Source: an uncultured Oscillospiraceae bacterium (GTDB lineage Bacteria > Bacillota > Clostridia > Oscillospirales > Acutalibacteraceae). From it: 9,900 bases of DNA. Under the pieces are notes generated by a model that saw only the letters and a list, made by a program, of their open reading frames with translations, did not search any database and was not told where the DNA came from. A program made the position numbers and the translations under genes. The stretch is from assembly GCA_902462665.1 (NCBI GenBank), contig CABQCM010000021.1:1-9900 (forward strand). The letters are read 5' to 3'. Each line of letters starts with the position of its first letter. Positions within the stretch are counted from its first letter, which is position 1. Positions 1-6,278 of this stretch are shown here, piece after piece.

Positions 1-247
1 CCCCCCGCCGCTGGAACAGGCTGCGGCGGGCGGCTTGCTCCTGCTCCGAGATTTGACGCCCGGCTGCCTCGCGAATGGCTGCCGACCGGCGCTTGATCAT
101 ATCGTAGGTTTCCTGCAGCACCTCGGCTTCGGCGCGGGCAAGCTCGTCCTTCATTTTCTGTTCGGTTTGTCGCTCAATGGCATTCTGCTGCCGGGCCGCT
201 TCCTCGCGGATGGCCGTTAGAATGGTATCAATTTTGGATTGCGGCAT
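1..247 (-). CDS. ntpE: V-type ATPase subunit E (partial, C-terminus off window)
   Basis: Only the first 82 codons are visible; the gene leaves the left edge. The translation begins MPQSKIDTILTAIREEAARQ and is almost all charged, Ala/Glu/Arg/Gln-rich helix, as expected for the N-terminal helix of subunit E. In V/A-type ATPases this helix pairs with subunit G/H to form the peripheral stalk that holds the A3B3 head against rotation. The start is ATG at 245-247, preceded by AGAGGTGA, a good ribosome binding site that overlaps the end of subunit F. The gap to F is 11 nt, so the two are co-transcribed and probably translationally coupled. The globular C-terminal domain cannot be seen, so the call rests on the coiled-coil character and position after F in a clear ATPase operon. 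A generic coiled-coil protein is the only alternative. Confidence 0.85.
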   Translation of the reverse strand, partial: MPQSKIDTILTAIREEAARQQNAIERQTEQKMKDELARAEAEVLQETYDMIKRRSAAIREAAGRQISEQEQAARRSLFQRRG

Positions 248-258
248 GTGCTTCACCT

Positions 259-567
259 CTATATCTTGACGCCGATGGCGTCGCGGATGTACCGGGTAAT
301 CGACTCGCTGCCCCGGCCGGAGCCGTGCCGGTCGGGAATCTCGACGATGAGCGGTCGCTGGCGGTTGAGCTTTAAGTCATACACCAGATCAGGGGAGAGG
401 GCGACCAGCTTTTCTGTCAAGAGCACAATGCCGATTTCGGGGTTATCAATGGCGGACATCAGGGCATGACGCACCTCGGCGGCGGTGTGCACCACCACCC
501 CGTCGATACCGGCCAGCCGTAGCCCGACTAAGGTATCGTGATTGTCGCTGATGACATAGAGCTGCAT
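259..567 (-). CDS. atpF: V-type ATPase subunit F
   Basis: Small soluble subunit of the central rotor stalk, which binds subunit D and modulates the catalytic head (called NtpG in the Enterococcus hirae scheme). The product is about 102 aa, the normal size. It shows the Rossmann-like pattern of the family: a first strand and turn (MQLYVISDNHDTLVGLRLAG), a central IGIVLLTEKL strand-helix, and PLIVEIPD near residue 80 before a Gly/Ser-rich segment and a last helix. An in-frame GTG lies six bases upstream (571-573), but the AGGAGG at 576-581 is only 2 nt from it and 8 nt from the ATG at 565-567. I therefore take the ATG. It sits between K (79 nt upstream) and E (11 nt downstream) in the ATPase operon. 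In many operons of this family F follows C rather than preceding E. Confidence 0.93.
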   Translation of the reverse strand: MQLYVISDNHDTLVGLRLAGIDGVVVHTAAEVRHALMSAIDNPEIGIVLLTEKLVALSPDLVYDLKLNRQRPLIVEIPDRHGSGRGSESITRYIRDAIGVKI

Positions 568-575
568 ACGCACGC

Positions 576-581
576 CCTCCT
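576..581 (-). promoter_or_regulatory. RBS that fixes the subunit F start
   Basis: AGGAGG on the minus strand. Its 8-nt distance to the ATG at 567 and 2-nt distance to the GTG at 573 decide in favour of the ATG. Confidence 0.75.
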
Positions 582-645
582 TTGCTTTGCAACTGAAAAT
601 GAGGCAGCCCCCGCATTGGCGCGGCGGCCGATACGAAATGATTTT

Positions 646-1077
646 TTACAGCTTGGTGATAATCATGAAGGAAATAATCAGGCCGTAGAGAGCCAGCGTC
701 TCGCCCAGCGCGACGAAAATCAGGGATTTACCAAAGGTCTTGGGGTTTTCGCTGGTGGCGCCGATGGCGGCGGGGACGCTCGAGCCCAGGGCGATACCGC
801 CGCCGATGGCGGCGAGGCCAGTGGACAAAGCAGCCGCGATATAGCCAAAGGCCGCGTTGGAAGACCCGGCTTCGGCAGCCGTGGCAGCCGCTTCGGTGGT
901 AGCGGCCGATGCGCCCATGGTGCAGCCCAGGCAGAGTGCGGTCATGACAACCAGGGTGACAAAGTGAACCTTCATGGCCTTCGAGCCGCTTTTCCCCGTT
1001 TTAAAGGAACGAAGCGCGGCATAAATGGCGCAGAAAATGGCGATGGGGGGAATGAGCATAAAAATAACGTTGATCAT
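646..1077 (-). CDS. ntpK: V-type ATPase subunit K (proteolipid c-ring subunit)
   Basis: Membrane ring subunit that carries the translocated ion. The product is 143 aa with four predicted membrane segments: about 4-22, 37-58, 77-105 and 118-140. The last hairpin is the classical c-type hairpin: a Gly/Ala-rich inner helix (LAAIGGGIALGSSVPAAIGA), the polar cytoplasmic loop ATSENPKTFGK, and an outer helix with GETLALYG, in which Glu126 is the ion-carrying carboxylate. The first hairpin has a basic loop (FKTGKSGSKAMK), no acidic membrane residue and an Ala/Thr-rich outer linker. The position matching the Na+-ligand Gln110 of E. hirae NtpK, aligned by eye, is Leu97. The start is ATG at 1075-1077 with GGAGGT 7 nt upstream. 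An in-frame extension further upstream is rejected because it reads through the hairpin and lacks a ribosome site. K is separated from I by 127 bp, the only long gap in this operon. Confidence 0.93.
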   Translation of the reverse strand: MINVIFMLIPPIAIFCAIYAALRSFKTGKSGSKAMKVHFVTLVVMTALCLGCTMGASAATTEAAATAAEAGSSNAAFGYIAAALSTGLAAIGGGIALGSSVPAAIGATSENPKTFGKSLIFVALGETLALYGLIISFMIITKL

Positions 1078-1105
1078 GAGAATACCTCCAACTAAAATAA
1101 TATCA

Positions 1106-1135
1106 AATGTGTCCCAACGCCAGTTTGGACACATT
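1106..1135 (-). promoter_or_regulatory. Intercistronic hairpin upstream of ntpK
   Basis: An inverted repeat of 9 bp (AATGTGTCC / GGACACATT), one mismatch, then 3 more pairs closing a 4-nt loop (1119-1122). On the ATPase transcript it lies between the I stop and the K ribosome site, about 15 nt before GGAGGT. It is followed by UGAUAUUAUUUU rather than a clean U-run, so it is a poor terminator. An RNA-stability or translation element for the high-copy ring subunit is more likely (inference). Confidence 0.6.
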
Positions 1136-1161
1136 GTACAGCGCCTGCGCTCTCTTCTTAA
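1133..1161 (-). promoter_or_regulatory. Possible internal promoter before ntpK (weak)
   Basis: Minus strand TTAAGA (1156-1161), 17-bp spacer, TACAAT (1133-1138). This matches 4/6 and 5/6 of the sigma-A boxes with ideal spacing, in the 127-bp gap before K. The -10 box overlaps the arm of the hairpin, so the two readings may compete. It could supply extra c-subunit mRNA, but chance is a real alternative. Confidence 0.25.
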
Positions 1162-1204
1162 CAAAAGACAGGGACGCTGTTTCTACCGATTGGTTGTCCA
1201 ACCT

Positions 1205-3154
1205 TTATTCCTGCACCGAAACCGGCGCGTAGGTCTTGCCCGAACCCTCATAGAAGCGGCTGAACATTTCATAGAATTCCAGACGCAGGCTTTGCACGCC
1301 CACCAGCAGGCCCTCCAGGGCAAGTACGATGATGTTGCCCAGAATAATCAGGAGGATATTGAGTACCCCGCCCAGCATTTCGCCGATGGTGAAAAAGACC
1401 ATCATCATGCTGGCATGAACCAACACAAAAGCGCCTACCCGCAGGAAGGAAACCGTATTGGTCACGTAACTCAAAAATGCTTCAAAGGCTTCAAAAAAGC
1501 CCTCGACCAGATAACCGCCCCAGCTCTCCGGCTTCCAGTTCGGGTCGCGGTTACACAGCTTGATGAGCGGCTCCTGCACCCACAGCAAAAGCAGGGGGAA
1601 GGCCACCCCGCACAGGAGGATGGGAGTCAGGGAAATTCCCAAAGGCAGCACCATCGACACGAGCGCCAAAACAATGCCGGTATAGAGTATGACGCCCACC
1701 AGGCCGTTTTGGCCGAAAATAGCGCCGCCGATGTTGTGCTGGCGAATGCAGGAATAGATGTTCAGCCCCATGGCTACGTACATCAGCGCCACCCCGATGA
1801 CGACGGCGGCAATGAGAATGTTCATCATGCTCGACGACGCCATGACCTCAATCGGCTTTTCGGCAAAGCCAACAGCGCGGTAGAGCGGGTCAAGCAAATG
1901 TTCAAAACCGAACACCGAGCCGAACACCACCCCGAACACAGCGCCCGAAATGCCGCAGGGAATCAGAATGCGGCCCAACTCAAGCTTCATTTTACGGGAC
2001 ATAAACCAGCCGGCGACAGCAAGCAAAATACCCTGCCCCAGATCGGCAAACATAATGCCATATAAAATGGTATAGGTTATGGCAACAAAAACGGTGGGGT
2101 CGATTTCATTGTATTTGGGTACGCCAAACATTTTAACATAGAATTCATAAGGCTGAAAGAGCTTATGATTTTTCAGCTTGACCGGCGGGGCGATCTGGCG
2201 CACATCTTCCGGCTGCTCAAAGGTCAGCTCGACCTCGGGAACCGTTTCAAAGGAAGCCTCAAATTCAGCGCGGCTTCCGCTCGGAATCCATCCGCGCAGG
2301 ATAAACAGTCGCACAAACCGGCCGGAACAGGAAACGGCGTTTTGCCGGATTTCAAAAATTTTGTTGCGCCGCAGCAGAGAGGCGTAGACCTCCAGACAAT
2401 GCTCCCGCTCGGTCTGCCAATATTCGAGGGCCGATTGATCGAGCGCGGCCAGACGCTCGTCAATTTCTTTTCGCCGAGCGCGGCAATGGGCGATCGCGTC
2501 GCCTGCATGGCCGTCTACCTCGGGAATGTTGAGCCGCTCAAAAAACAGCCCGGCAAACACCCGGTCGACGTCGCTGATGTGAGCCGAAGGGGCGGCGTAC
2601 ATGCCCCAGTGGTAAGTTTTATCGCTGGAGATGGGAATAAACAGAATATAGGGGTTGTCGCTGTATGCGTCCAGCAATCGGTAGCTCTCCACCGGCAACC
2701 GACCGAATCGAATGGTCACATATTGAGTGTGCTGGGCGGAGTGTAGGTCCATATCCAGCCCGGAGAAATGTTCGAGCTGCTGCTCAGTGGCCAGCAGCCG
2801 GTTGGCTTCGGCGCTGAGCGCCTCGCGTTCGGATTGGATGCTGCCGATGTGCTGCTCGATTTGAACAATGTCGGCGTCGTAGTCGGCGATCCCACCCAGC
2901 ACCCCGACCGAGGAAAGGGTGGAAGCGACCTCCTCCGGCTGTTCGCCCATCGAAAGAATAATGGTGCGCAGGCGCTGCAAGGGCTGCTTGAAGGGATTTT
3001 CCTCTACAATGCGGGAAGCACCCTCCAGATTTTTGAGATAGTCGTCGGTCGATTCCAGCTGAAAGCAACCGCTTTGCAGACAAAGCGCCGCCACGCGATC
3101 GAGCGAATCAAAGCAGCCGGTGATATTGACCAGCTCCATTTTTTCAATAGACAT
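1205..3154 (-). CDS. ntpI: V-type ATPase subunit I (subunit a, 116-kDa family)
   Basis: Large stator subunit that forms the ion half-channels beside the K ring. At 649 aa it has the usual bacterial size. Residues 1 to about 340 form the cytoplasmic arm, beginning MSIEKMELVNITGCFDSLDR and containing long helical heptad stretches (about 60-110 and 220-260). The C-terminal half is membrane-embedded, with the typical YTILYGIMFADLGQG segment followed by about seven hydrophobic helices. SFLRVGAFVLVHA matches the SYLRLWALSLAHA region of yeast Vph1, so Arg572 is the essential half-channel arginine. The start is ATG at 3152-3154 with AGGTGA 5 nt upstream, and it overlaps the end of C by 11 nt (ATGTCTATTGA). 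A longer in-frame reading starting inside C is less likely. The 11-nt overlap implies coupled translation with C. Confidence 0.97.
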   Translation of the reverse strand: MSIEKMELVNITGCFDSLDRVAALCLQSGCFQLESTDDYLKNLEGASRIVEENPFKQPLQRLRTIILSMGEQPEEVASTLSSVGVLGGIADYDADIVQIEQHIGSIQSEREALSAEANRLLATEQQLEHFSGLDMDLHSAQHTQYVTIRFGRLPVESYRLLDAYSDNPYILFIPISSDKTYHWGMYAAPSAHISDVDRVFAGLFFERLNIPEVDGHAGDAIAHCRARRKEIDERLAALDQSALEYWQTEREHCLEVYASLLRRNKIFEIRQNAVSCSGRFVRLFILRGWIPSGSRAEFEASFETVPEVELTFEQPEDVRQIAPPVKLKNHKLFQPYEFYVKMFGVPKYNEIDPTVFVAITYTILYGIMFADLGQGILLAVAGWFMSRKMKLELGRILIPCGISGAVFGVVFGSVFGFEHLLDPLYRAVGFAEKPIEVMASSSMMNILIAAVVIGVALMYVAMGLNIYSCIRQHNIGGAIFGQNGLVGVILYTGIVLALVSMVLPLGISLTPILLCGVAFPLLLLWVQEPLIKLCNRDPNWKPESWGGYLVEGFFEAFEAFLSYVTNTVSFLRVGAFVLVHASMMMVFFTIGEMLGGVLNILLIILGNIIVLALEGLLVGVQSLRLEFYEMFSRFYEGSGKTYAPVSVQE

Positions 3155-4217
3155 CGTTGTCACCTGCCTTGGAATTAAGATCCGCAATGAGGAAACGAAT
3201 CATTTCCTCCTGCGGGATGTGATAACGGATTCCCTCGATGATGGTGGTCAAGTCCTCCAGCTCAAGCTGAGAAAGCAGCCAATAGGAGGCGAGCACCACG
3301 GCGGGATGGGTGGAAAAGCTCATATTCTTTTTGGCCTGCCGGTAGAGCAGACGATCGCACTGCCGGTCAAGCAATCCCTCGTCCAGTTGCAGCGATTTCC
3401 CGTATCGGGTGCGCTCCACCAGCTCGGCCAGCTCGTCGTTGGTACGGCATTCGCACAAAGATTCTCGCTGGGCTTTGGAAAGATACCGACCGAAAGGAAT
3501 GAGCTGAGAACGGACAATGGAGGGGGAGGGCTGGAAGTACTGTACCTCTCGTGAAACGAGCTGAATGTTTTTTAAATCGGCATGCATTCCGTACAGCGCG
3601 CGAAGCTCACTGGCCGCCTCACCGTGAAAATCCCGTTCAATGAGGGAAAAGAGGAAGGAAAACAGGTGCTTTTGCAGCGCCGATTCCAGCATGGCGAAGT
3701 CGATATTTTCCCCATCCTTTGGCCGGAAGGGAGCAATCGCTTCCCGTAGGGGACTGCCGGCCAGCGCGTCGAGAATTTGGTCGAAGGAGCGGCACTCGGG
3801 CAGCTTTTCTAGGTCGATTTTGGAGTGACGGTGAAAATACTCCGAAATCGCCAAGGCGAATTCTTCCGGGTGACCGGCCCCGTAAAACCGCAGAAAGATA
3901 TACAGCTGCCGAATCTCACCCTGCCGGACGATGTAGTCAAAATAATGGTTGCCCATCGAGGAATCAAACTGGCATAACCGCAGCATCTCCTGAAAGGCGG
4001 CTTTACGCAGCAGTATTTCCAGGTTTCCCCGGTGAAGCACGCTTTCGCGGGCGTCGGCCAGAAAGCGGTCGTAGGGTGGGATGCCCGACAGGGTCGAGGC
4101 TACCTCGGCTACGCCTGGACAATCCATCAAATCCCGATATTGCGCGGCAGTAAGCATCCGCGCGTAGTGAATGCGGGCTTTGACTAGCGTGGCGTTGGAG
4201 GCAGCCGAGCCTAGCAT
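3144..4217 (-). CDS. ntpC: V-type ATPase subunit C (AC39/d family)
   Basis: Funnel-shaped subunit that docks the central stalk onto the K ring. The product is 357 aa, the normal length for bacterial subunit C/AC39. It begins MLGSAASNATLVKARIHYAR and proceeds through the repeated three-lobed helical pattern of the family, with the early motif ARMLTAAQYRDLMDCPGVAE, where AC39 proteins have their lever helix. The C-terminus (YHIPQEEMIRFLIADLNSK) is also typical of the family in sequence and length. The start is ATG at 4215-4217, with GGGAGGA about 6 nt upstream. It overlaps the stop of the preceding G/H gene by 7 nt. The end overlaps subunit I by 11 nt. Both overlaps point to one tightly coupled operon. 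C standing before I, rather than between E and F, is a departure from the commonly described order. Confidence 0.95.
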   Translation of the reverse strand: MLGSAASNATLVKARIHYARMLTAAQYRDLMDCPGVAEVASTLSGIPPYDRFLADARESVLHRGNLEILLRKAAFQEMLRLCQFDSSMGNHYFDYIVRQGEIRQLYIFLRFYGAGHPEEFALAISEYFHRHSKIDLEKLPECRSFDQILDALAGSPLREAIAPFRPKDGENIDFAMLESALQKHLFSFLFSLIERDFHGEAASELRALYGMHADLKNIQLVSREVQYFQPSPSIVRSQLIPFGRYLSKAQRESLCECRTNDELAELVERTRYGKSLQLDEGLLDRQCDRLLYRQAKKNMSFSTHPAVVLASYWLLSQLELEDLTTIIEGIRYHIPQEEMIRFLIADLNSKAGDNDVY

Positions 4218-4534
4218 GGCGTGTCCTCCCCAAGCGCGCGCTCAGTCACGGCGGCAATCCACTCTTCCTGATGCGCGCGGTAAAGCTCTTCCAGTCGTTC
4301 GGTCTGGCGGTTGGAGGCGGCGGAAAATTCCGCCAGGGCTTCGCTGGCAAGCTCGGCCTCTTTCTCCTCCAGAACTTTCAGGCGCTTTTCCGCCCGCGCA
4401 ATATACTCGTCGTGCAGTTCTTGCTTCCTCTGTGCGATGGCGGCGCCGGTTTCGGCCTGCCTGCGCACGGCGGCGGCCGTTTTTTCCCCGGCCTTGCGGT
4501 CGGTTTCCAATATGGTTTCAATGAGTTGATCCAT
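4211..4534 (-). CDS. V-type ATPase subunit G/H (peripheral stalk coiled coil)
   Basis: First gene of the ATPase operon; 107 aa, the usual size for bacterial subunit G/H (NtpF in the E. hirae scheme). The protein is nearly one continuous charged helix, opening MDQLIETILETDRKAGEKTA, with heptad spacing through the middle. It is the partner of subunit E in the peripheral stalk that links the catalytic head to subunit I. Two in-frame ATGs are possible, at 4540 and 4534. GAAAGG lies 6 nt before the first and AGAGG 6 nt before the second, so I list the second and keep the first as an equal alternative. The stop overlaps the subunit C start by 7 nt. A well-spaced promoter lies about 140 nt upstream. 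The identification rests on the coiled coil and operon position, since this subunit diverges fast. Confidence 0.85.
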   Translation of the reverse strand: MDQLIETILETDRKAGEKTAAAVRRQAETGAAIAQRKQELHDEYIARAEKRLKVLEEKEAELASEALAEFSAASNRQTERLEELYRAHQEEWIAAVTERALGEDTPC

Positions 4535-4598
4535 TGTCATCCTCTGCCTTTCGGAACAAAATGCCCGCCAGCGCAAAAAAATTACTTTTGCTGCGTCG

Positions 4599-4612
4599 GG
4601 TGCTGCCGCACC
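4599..4612 (-). promoter_or_regulatory. Small hairpin in the ATPase operon leader
   Basis: The leader of about 130 nt contains a perfect 5-bp stem GGTGC/GCACC with loop GGCA. Seventeen nt later comes a run of seven U (4575-4581 on the minus strand). The distance is too great for a standard terminator. It may be an mRNA structure or chance. Confidence 0.25.
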
Positions 4613-4672
4613 TTATGAAAAGAATGTTGGCCGCAAAAGATTTCACGATGTTATTATGAGAATTTTACATAT

Positions 4673-4702
4673 ATAATATATCAACCGCACGGACAATTTC
4701 AA
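4673..4702 (-). promoter_or_regulatory. Promoter of the V-type ATPase operon
   Basis: Minus strand -35 TTGAAA (4697-4702). There are two overlapping -10 choices, TATATT (4675-4680, spacer 16) and TATTAT (4673-4678, spacer 18), in an AT-rich block. Transcription would start near 4667, giving a leader of about 130 nt before subunit G/H. It is divergent from the rluA-family promoter, with only 22 bp between the two -35 boxes, so a regulator bound here could affect both. Confidence 0.65.
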
Positions 4703-4724
4703 GAGGTAAAATTCATAAAACTGT

Positions 4725-4754
4725 TTGCACAATGCGCGCAAAATCAGTTATAAT
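4725..4754 (+). promoter_or_regulatory. Promoter of the RluA-family gene and luxS
   Basis: A perfect TATAAT (4749-4754), 18 bp downstream of TTGCAC (4725-4730), which is a weak -35. The predicted start near 4761 leaves about 23 nt before the ribosome site at 4784. Confidence 0.7.
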
Positions 4755-4783
4755 AGTGTTGCATCGCACGTCGTGTGTACAAA

Positions 4784-4801
4784 GGAGAGGATTTTGCGCT
4801 G
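4784..4801 (+). promoter_or_regulatory. RBS and CTG start codon of the RluA-family gene
   Basis: GGAGAGG (4784-4790), 8 nt, then CTG (4799-4801). No ATG, GTG or TTG occurs in frame at a usable distance. An in-frame GTG at 4775 has no ribosome site and lies only about 14 nt from the predicted transcript start. Confidence 0.65.
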
Positions 4802-5680
4802 AAACAGATTCATTTTGCGGTGGACAAAGAACAGGATGGCTGTACGGTTGGGCAGGCGCTGCGATTGGCCGGCGTTTCCCTGACCAGGGTGCGCTCGCTC
4901 AAGCGGGTGGAAGGGGGGATTACCCTCGATGGTCGGCCGGTGTATACGAATTGCATTGTCCGTTCCGGCCAGACGCTGACCATCGCCATGCCGGAGGATA
5001 CCCGTCCAGCTTCGCCCGGCGGCCCGGCGGTGGATGCGCTCTATTGGGATGAGCAGCTTATGGTGCTGGACAAGCCGCCTTTTATGACCGTGCATCCGGT
5101 GAAGGATTACCGCGCCAATACTCTGGCCAATGCGTTTGCCGCTTTGTTGGCGCAGCGGGGGCAGACGGCTGCCTTTCGGCCTCTCAACCGCCTGGACCGC
5201 AACACCTCCGGGCTGGTTGCCGCGGCCATGAACCCCTTTGCGGCCGCCAAGCTGTCGGGGCGAGTGGAGAAAGAGTATACCGCCATTGTTCATGGAAGGC
5301 TCACTGGAAAGGGAACCATTCATGCGCCGCTGCGCCGGCGGGAGGGCTATGGAATTTCACGCGAGGTGGGGCCGGGGGGACAACCGGCTGTAACCCATTG
5401 GGAGAGCTTGGCTGTTTCGGCTTCTCATTCCTTGCTTCGCGTTCGAATCGAGACCGGCCGTACCCATCAAATCCGTGCGCATATGCGGCATATGGGATTC
5501 CCATTGGAGGGAGATACCATGTACGCAGAGGGAGCGCAGACCCTGCAGCGTCAGGCTTTGCATTGCGGCAGACTGTGGCTGCGCCATCCCCTGACGGGAG
5601 AGCGGGTGGAGGTGCGCAGTCCTTTGCCGGACGATATGCGGGATTTCGCGCTCGTACAGGGATGGAGTCTGCCCGGATAA
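4799..5680 (+). CDS. RluA-family RNA pseudouridine synthase
   Basis: Converts specific uridines in rRNA or tRNA to pseudouridine; cytoplasmic. The product is 293 aa from the CTG start, which translates as M-KQIHFAVDKEQDG. This matches the short beta strand that normally precedes the S4 domain of RluA/RluD proteins. The S4 RNA-binding domain covers about 14-65 (VGQALRLAGVSLTRVRSLKR, then DGRPVYTN). The catalytic domain starts around 80 with YWDEQLMVLDKPPFMTVHP. The catalytic motif is RLDRNTSGL, with Asp133 as nucleophile, and GRTHQIR at 220-226 is the second family signature. The family is certain, but the target uridine cannot be assigned by eye, so no gene symbol is given. A start at GTG 4775 would add eight residues encoded by the ribosome site itself and is less likely. 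luxS follows after 23 nt without a terminator, so the two share a transcript. Confidence 0.95.
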   Translation: MKQIHFAVDKEQDGCTVGQALRLAGVSLTRVRSLKRVEGGITLDGRPVYTNCIVRSGQTLTIAMPEDTRPASPGGPAVDALYWDEQLMVLDKPPFMTVHPVKDYRANTLANAFAALLAQRGQTAAFRPLNRLDRNTSGLVAAAMNPFAAAKLSGRVEKEYTAIVHGRLTGKGTIHAPLRRREGYGISREVGPGGQPAVTHWESLAVSASHSLLRVRIETGRTHQIRAHMRHMGFPLEGDTMYAEGAQTLQRQALHCGRLWLRHPLTGERVEVRSPLPDDMRDFALVQGWSLPG

Positions 5681-5703
5681 CATAGAAGAAAAGAGGATTC
5701 TCA

Positions 5704-6159
5704 ATGAAGAAAATCGCCAGTTTTGAAGTGGATCATACTCGGTTGCAGCCGGGGATGTATCTCTCTCGTGTGGATGGAGACATCACGACTTACGATCTGC
5801 GGCTGCGCCGTCCGAACGTCGAGCCTGCAATGGAAATCGACAGTATGCACACCATTGAGCACTTGGCTGCGACCTGGCTGCGCAACAGCGCCTGCAAAGA
5901 GAAGATCATTTATTTCGGCCCGATGGGATGCCGCACGGGGTTTTATCTGCTGATGCGTGACGCTGATGCAGTGGAAGCCATTGATGCAGTGCGCAAAGCG
6001 TTTGCCTTTATTGCTGCTTATGAGGGGGAAATTCCGGGAGTTTCTGCCGCAGAGTGTGGTAATTGGCGCAGCCATAATCTACCTTTGGCACGCCGGGATG
6101 CTGCGGAGTATACCAAGGTACTCGAGCATTGGCAAGCAGAAAATTTGCAGTATGCGTAA
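5704..6159 (+). CDS. luxS: S-ribosylhomocysteine lyase LuxS
   Basis: Cleaves S-ribosylhomocysteine to homocysteine and DPD, the precursor of autoinducer-2. It is part of the activated methyl cycle in the cytoplasm. At 151 aa the protein is full length. Every signature is present: the HTIEHL motif with zinc ligands His49 and His53 and catalytic Glu52, GPMGCRTGFYL with catalytic Cys76, and ECGNW with the third zinc ligand Cys118. The start ATG has AGAGGA 6 nt upstream. The gene is 23 nt behind the pseudouridine synthase and probably relies on its promoter. No Pfs/MTA-SAH nucleosidase, the enzyme that makes its substrate, is visible in the window. An AT-rich stretch and a large inverted repeat downstream may end its transcript. 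Whether AI-2 is used for signalling here or LuxS only recycles methionine cannot be told from the sequence. Confidence 0.99.
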   Translation: MKKIASFEVDHTRLQPGMYLSRVDGDITTYDLRLRRPNVEPAMEIDSMHTIEHLAATWLRNSACKEKIIYFGPMGCRTGFYLLMRDADAVEAIDAVRKAFAFIAAYEGEIPGVSAAECGNWRSHNLPLARRDAAEYTKVLEHWQAENLQYA

Positions 6160-6234
6160 TATGAGTTGTATATTATATACATAAAAATATATTTATTTTG
6201 ATAATAAATATGCATGAATACGTTTGTGGCCTGA
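6160..6234. other. AT-rich spacer downstream of luxS
   Basis: About four-fifths A/T. It contains a small palindrome GTATATTATATAC (6169-6181) just after the luxS stop. No gene is seen. It could be a weak transcription end or an upstream AT element for the promoter at 6240-6267. Confidence 0.4.
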
Positions 6235-6237
6235 AAA

Positions 6238-6255
6238 GGTTGCAAAATTGTAACC
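6238..6255. promoter_or_regulatory. Palindromic operator candidate, left copy
   Basis: GGTTGCAAAATTGTAACC: two 8-bp half-sites around a central AA, with one deviating base compared with the right copy. It covers the -35 box of the M23 gene promoter, a classic repressor position. The binding protein is unknown. Confidence 0.6.
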
Positions 6256-6267
6256 ATTTGTTATAAT
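6240..6267 (+). promoter_or_regulatory. Promoter of the M23 peptidase gene (extended -10)
   Basis: TTGCAA (6240-6245), 16-bp spacer, TATAAT (6262-6267), with the extended -10 element TGT at 6259-6261. The transcript would start near 6274, giving a leader of about 145 nt. The -35 lies inside the left palindrome, and the right palindrome begins about 5 nt after the predicted start. Confidence 0.75.
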
Positions 6268-6278
6268 AATGATGACAT

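Noticed and set aside
538..1095. Plus-strand open frame of 185 codons opposite subunits F and K
   Set aside because: A Gly/Asp-rich low-complexity product that mirrors the Ala/Gly codons of subunit K; no ribosome site, no family.
1025..2065. Long plus-strand open frame of 346 codons opposite subunits K and I
   Set aside because: It is antisense to well-identified ATPase genes. Its product is His/Gln/Asn-rich with no recognisable domain, as expected from the reverse of GC-biased coding DNA.
4775..4777. GTG as start of the pseudouridine synthase
   Set aside because: No ribosome site and only about 14 nt from the predicted transcript start. The codons after it encode the ribosome site that serves CTG 4799.
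5441..5475. GTTCGAATC resembling a tRNA T-loop
   Set aside because: It lies in the conserved coding region just before the GRTHQIR motif of the pseudouridine synthase, and no cloverleaf can be built around it.
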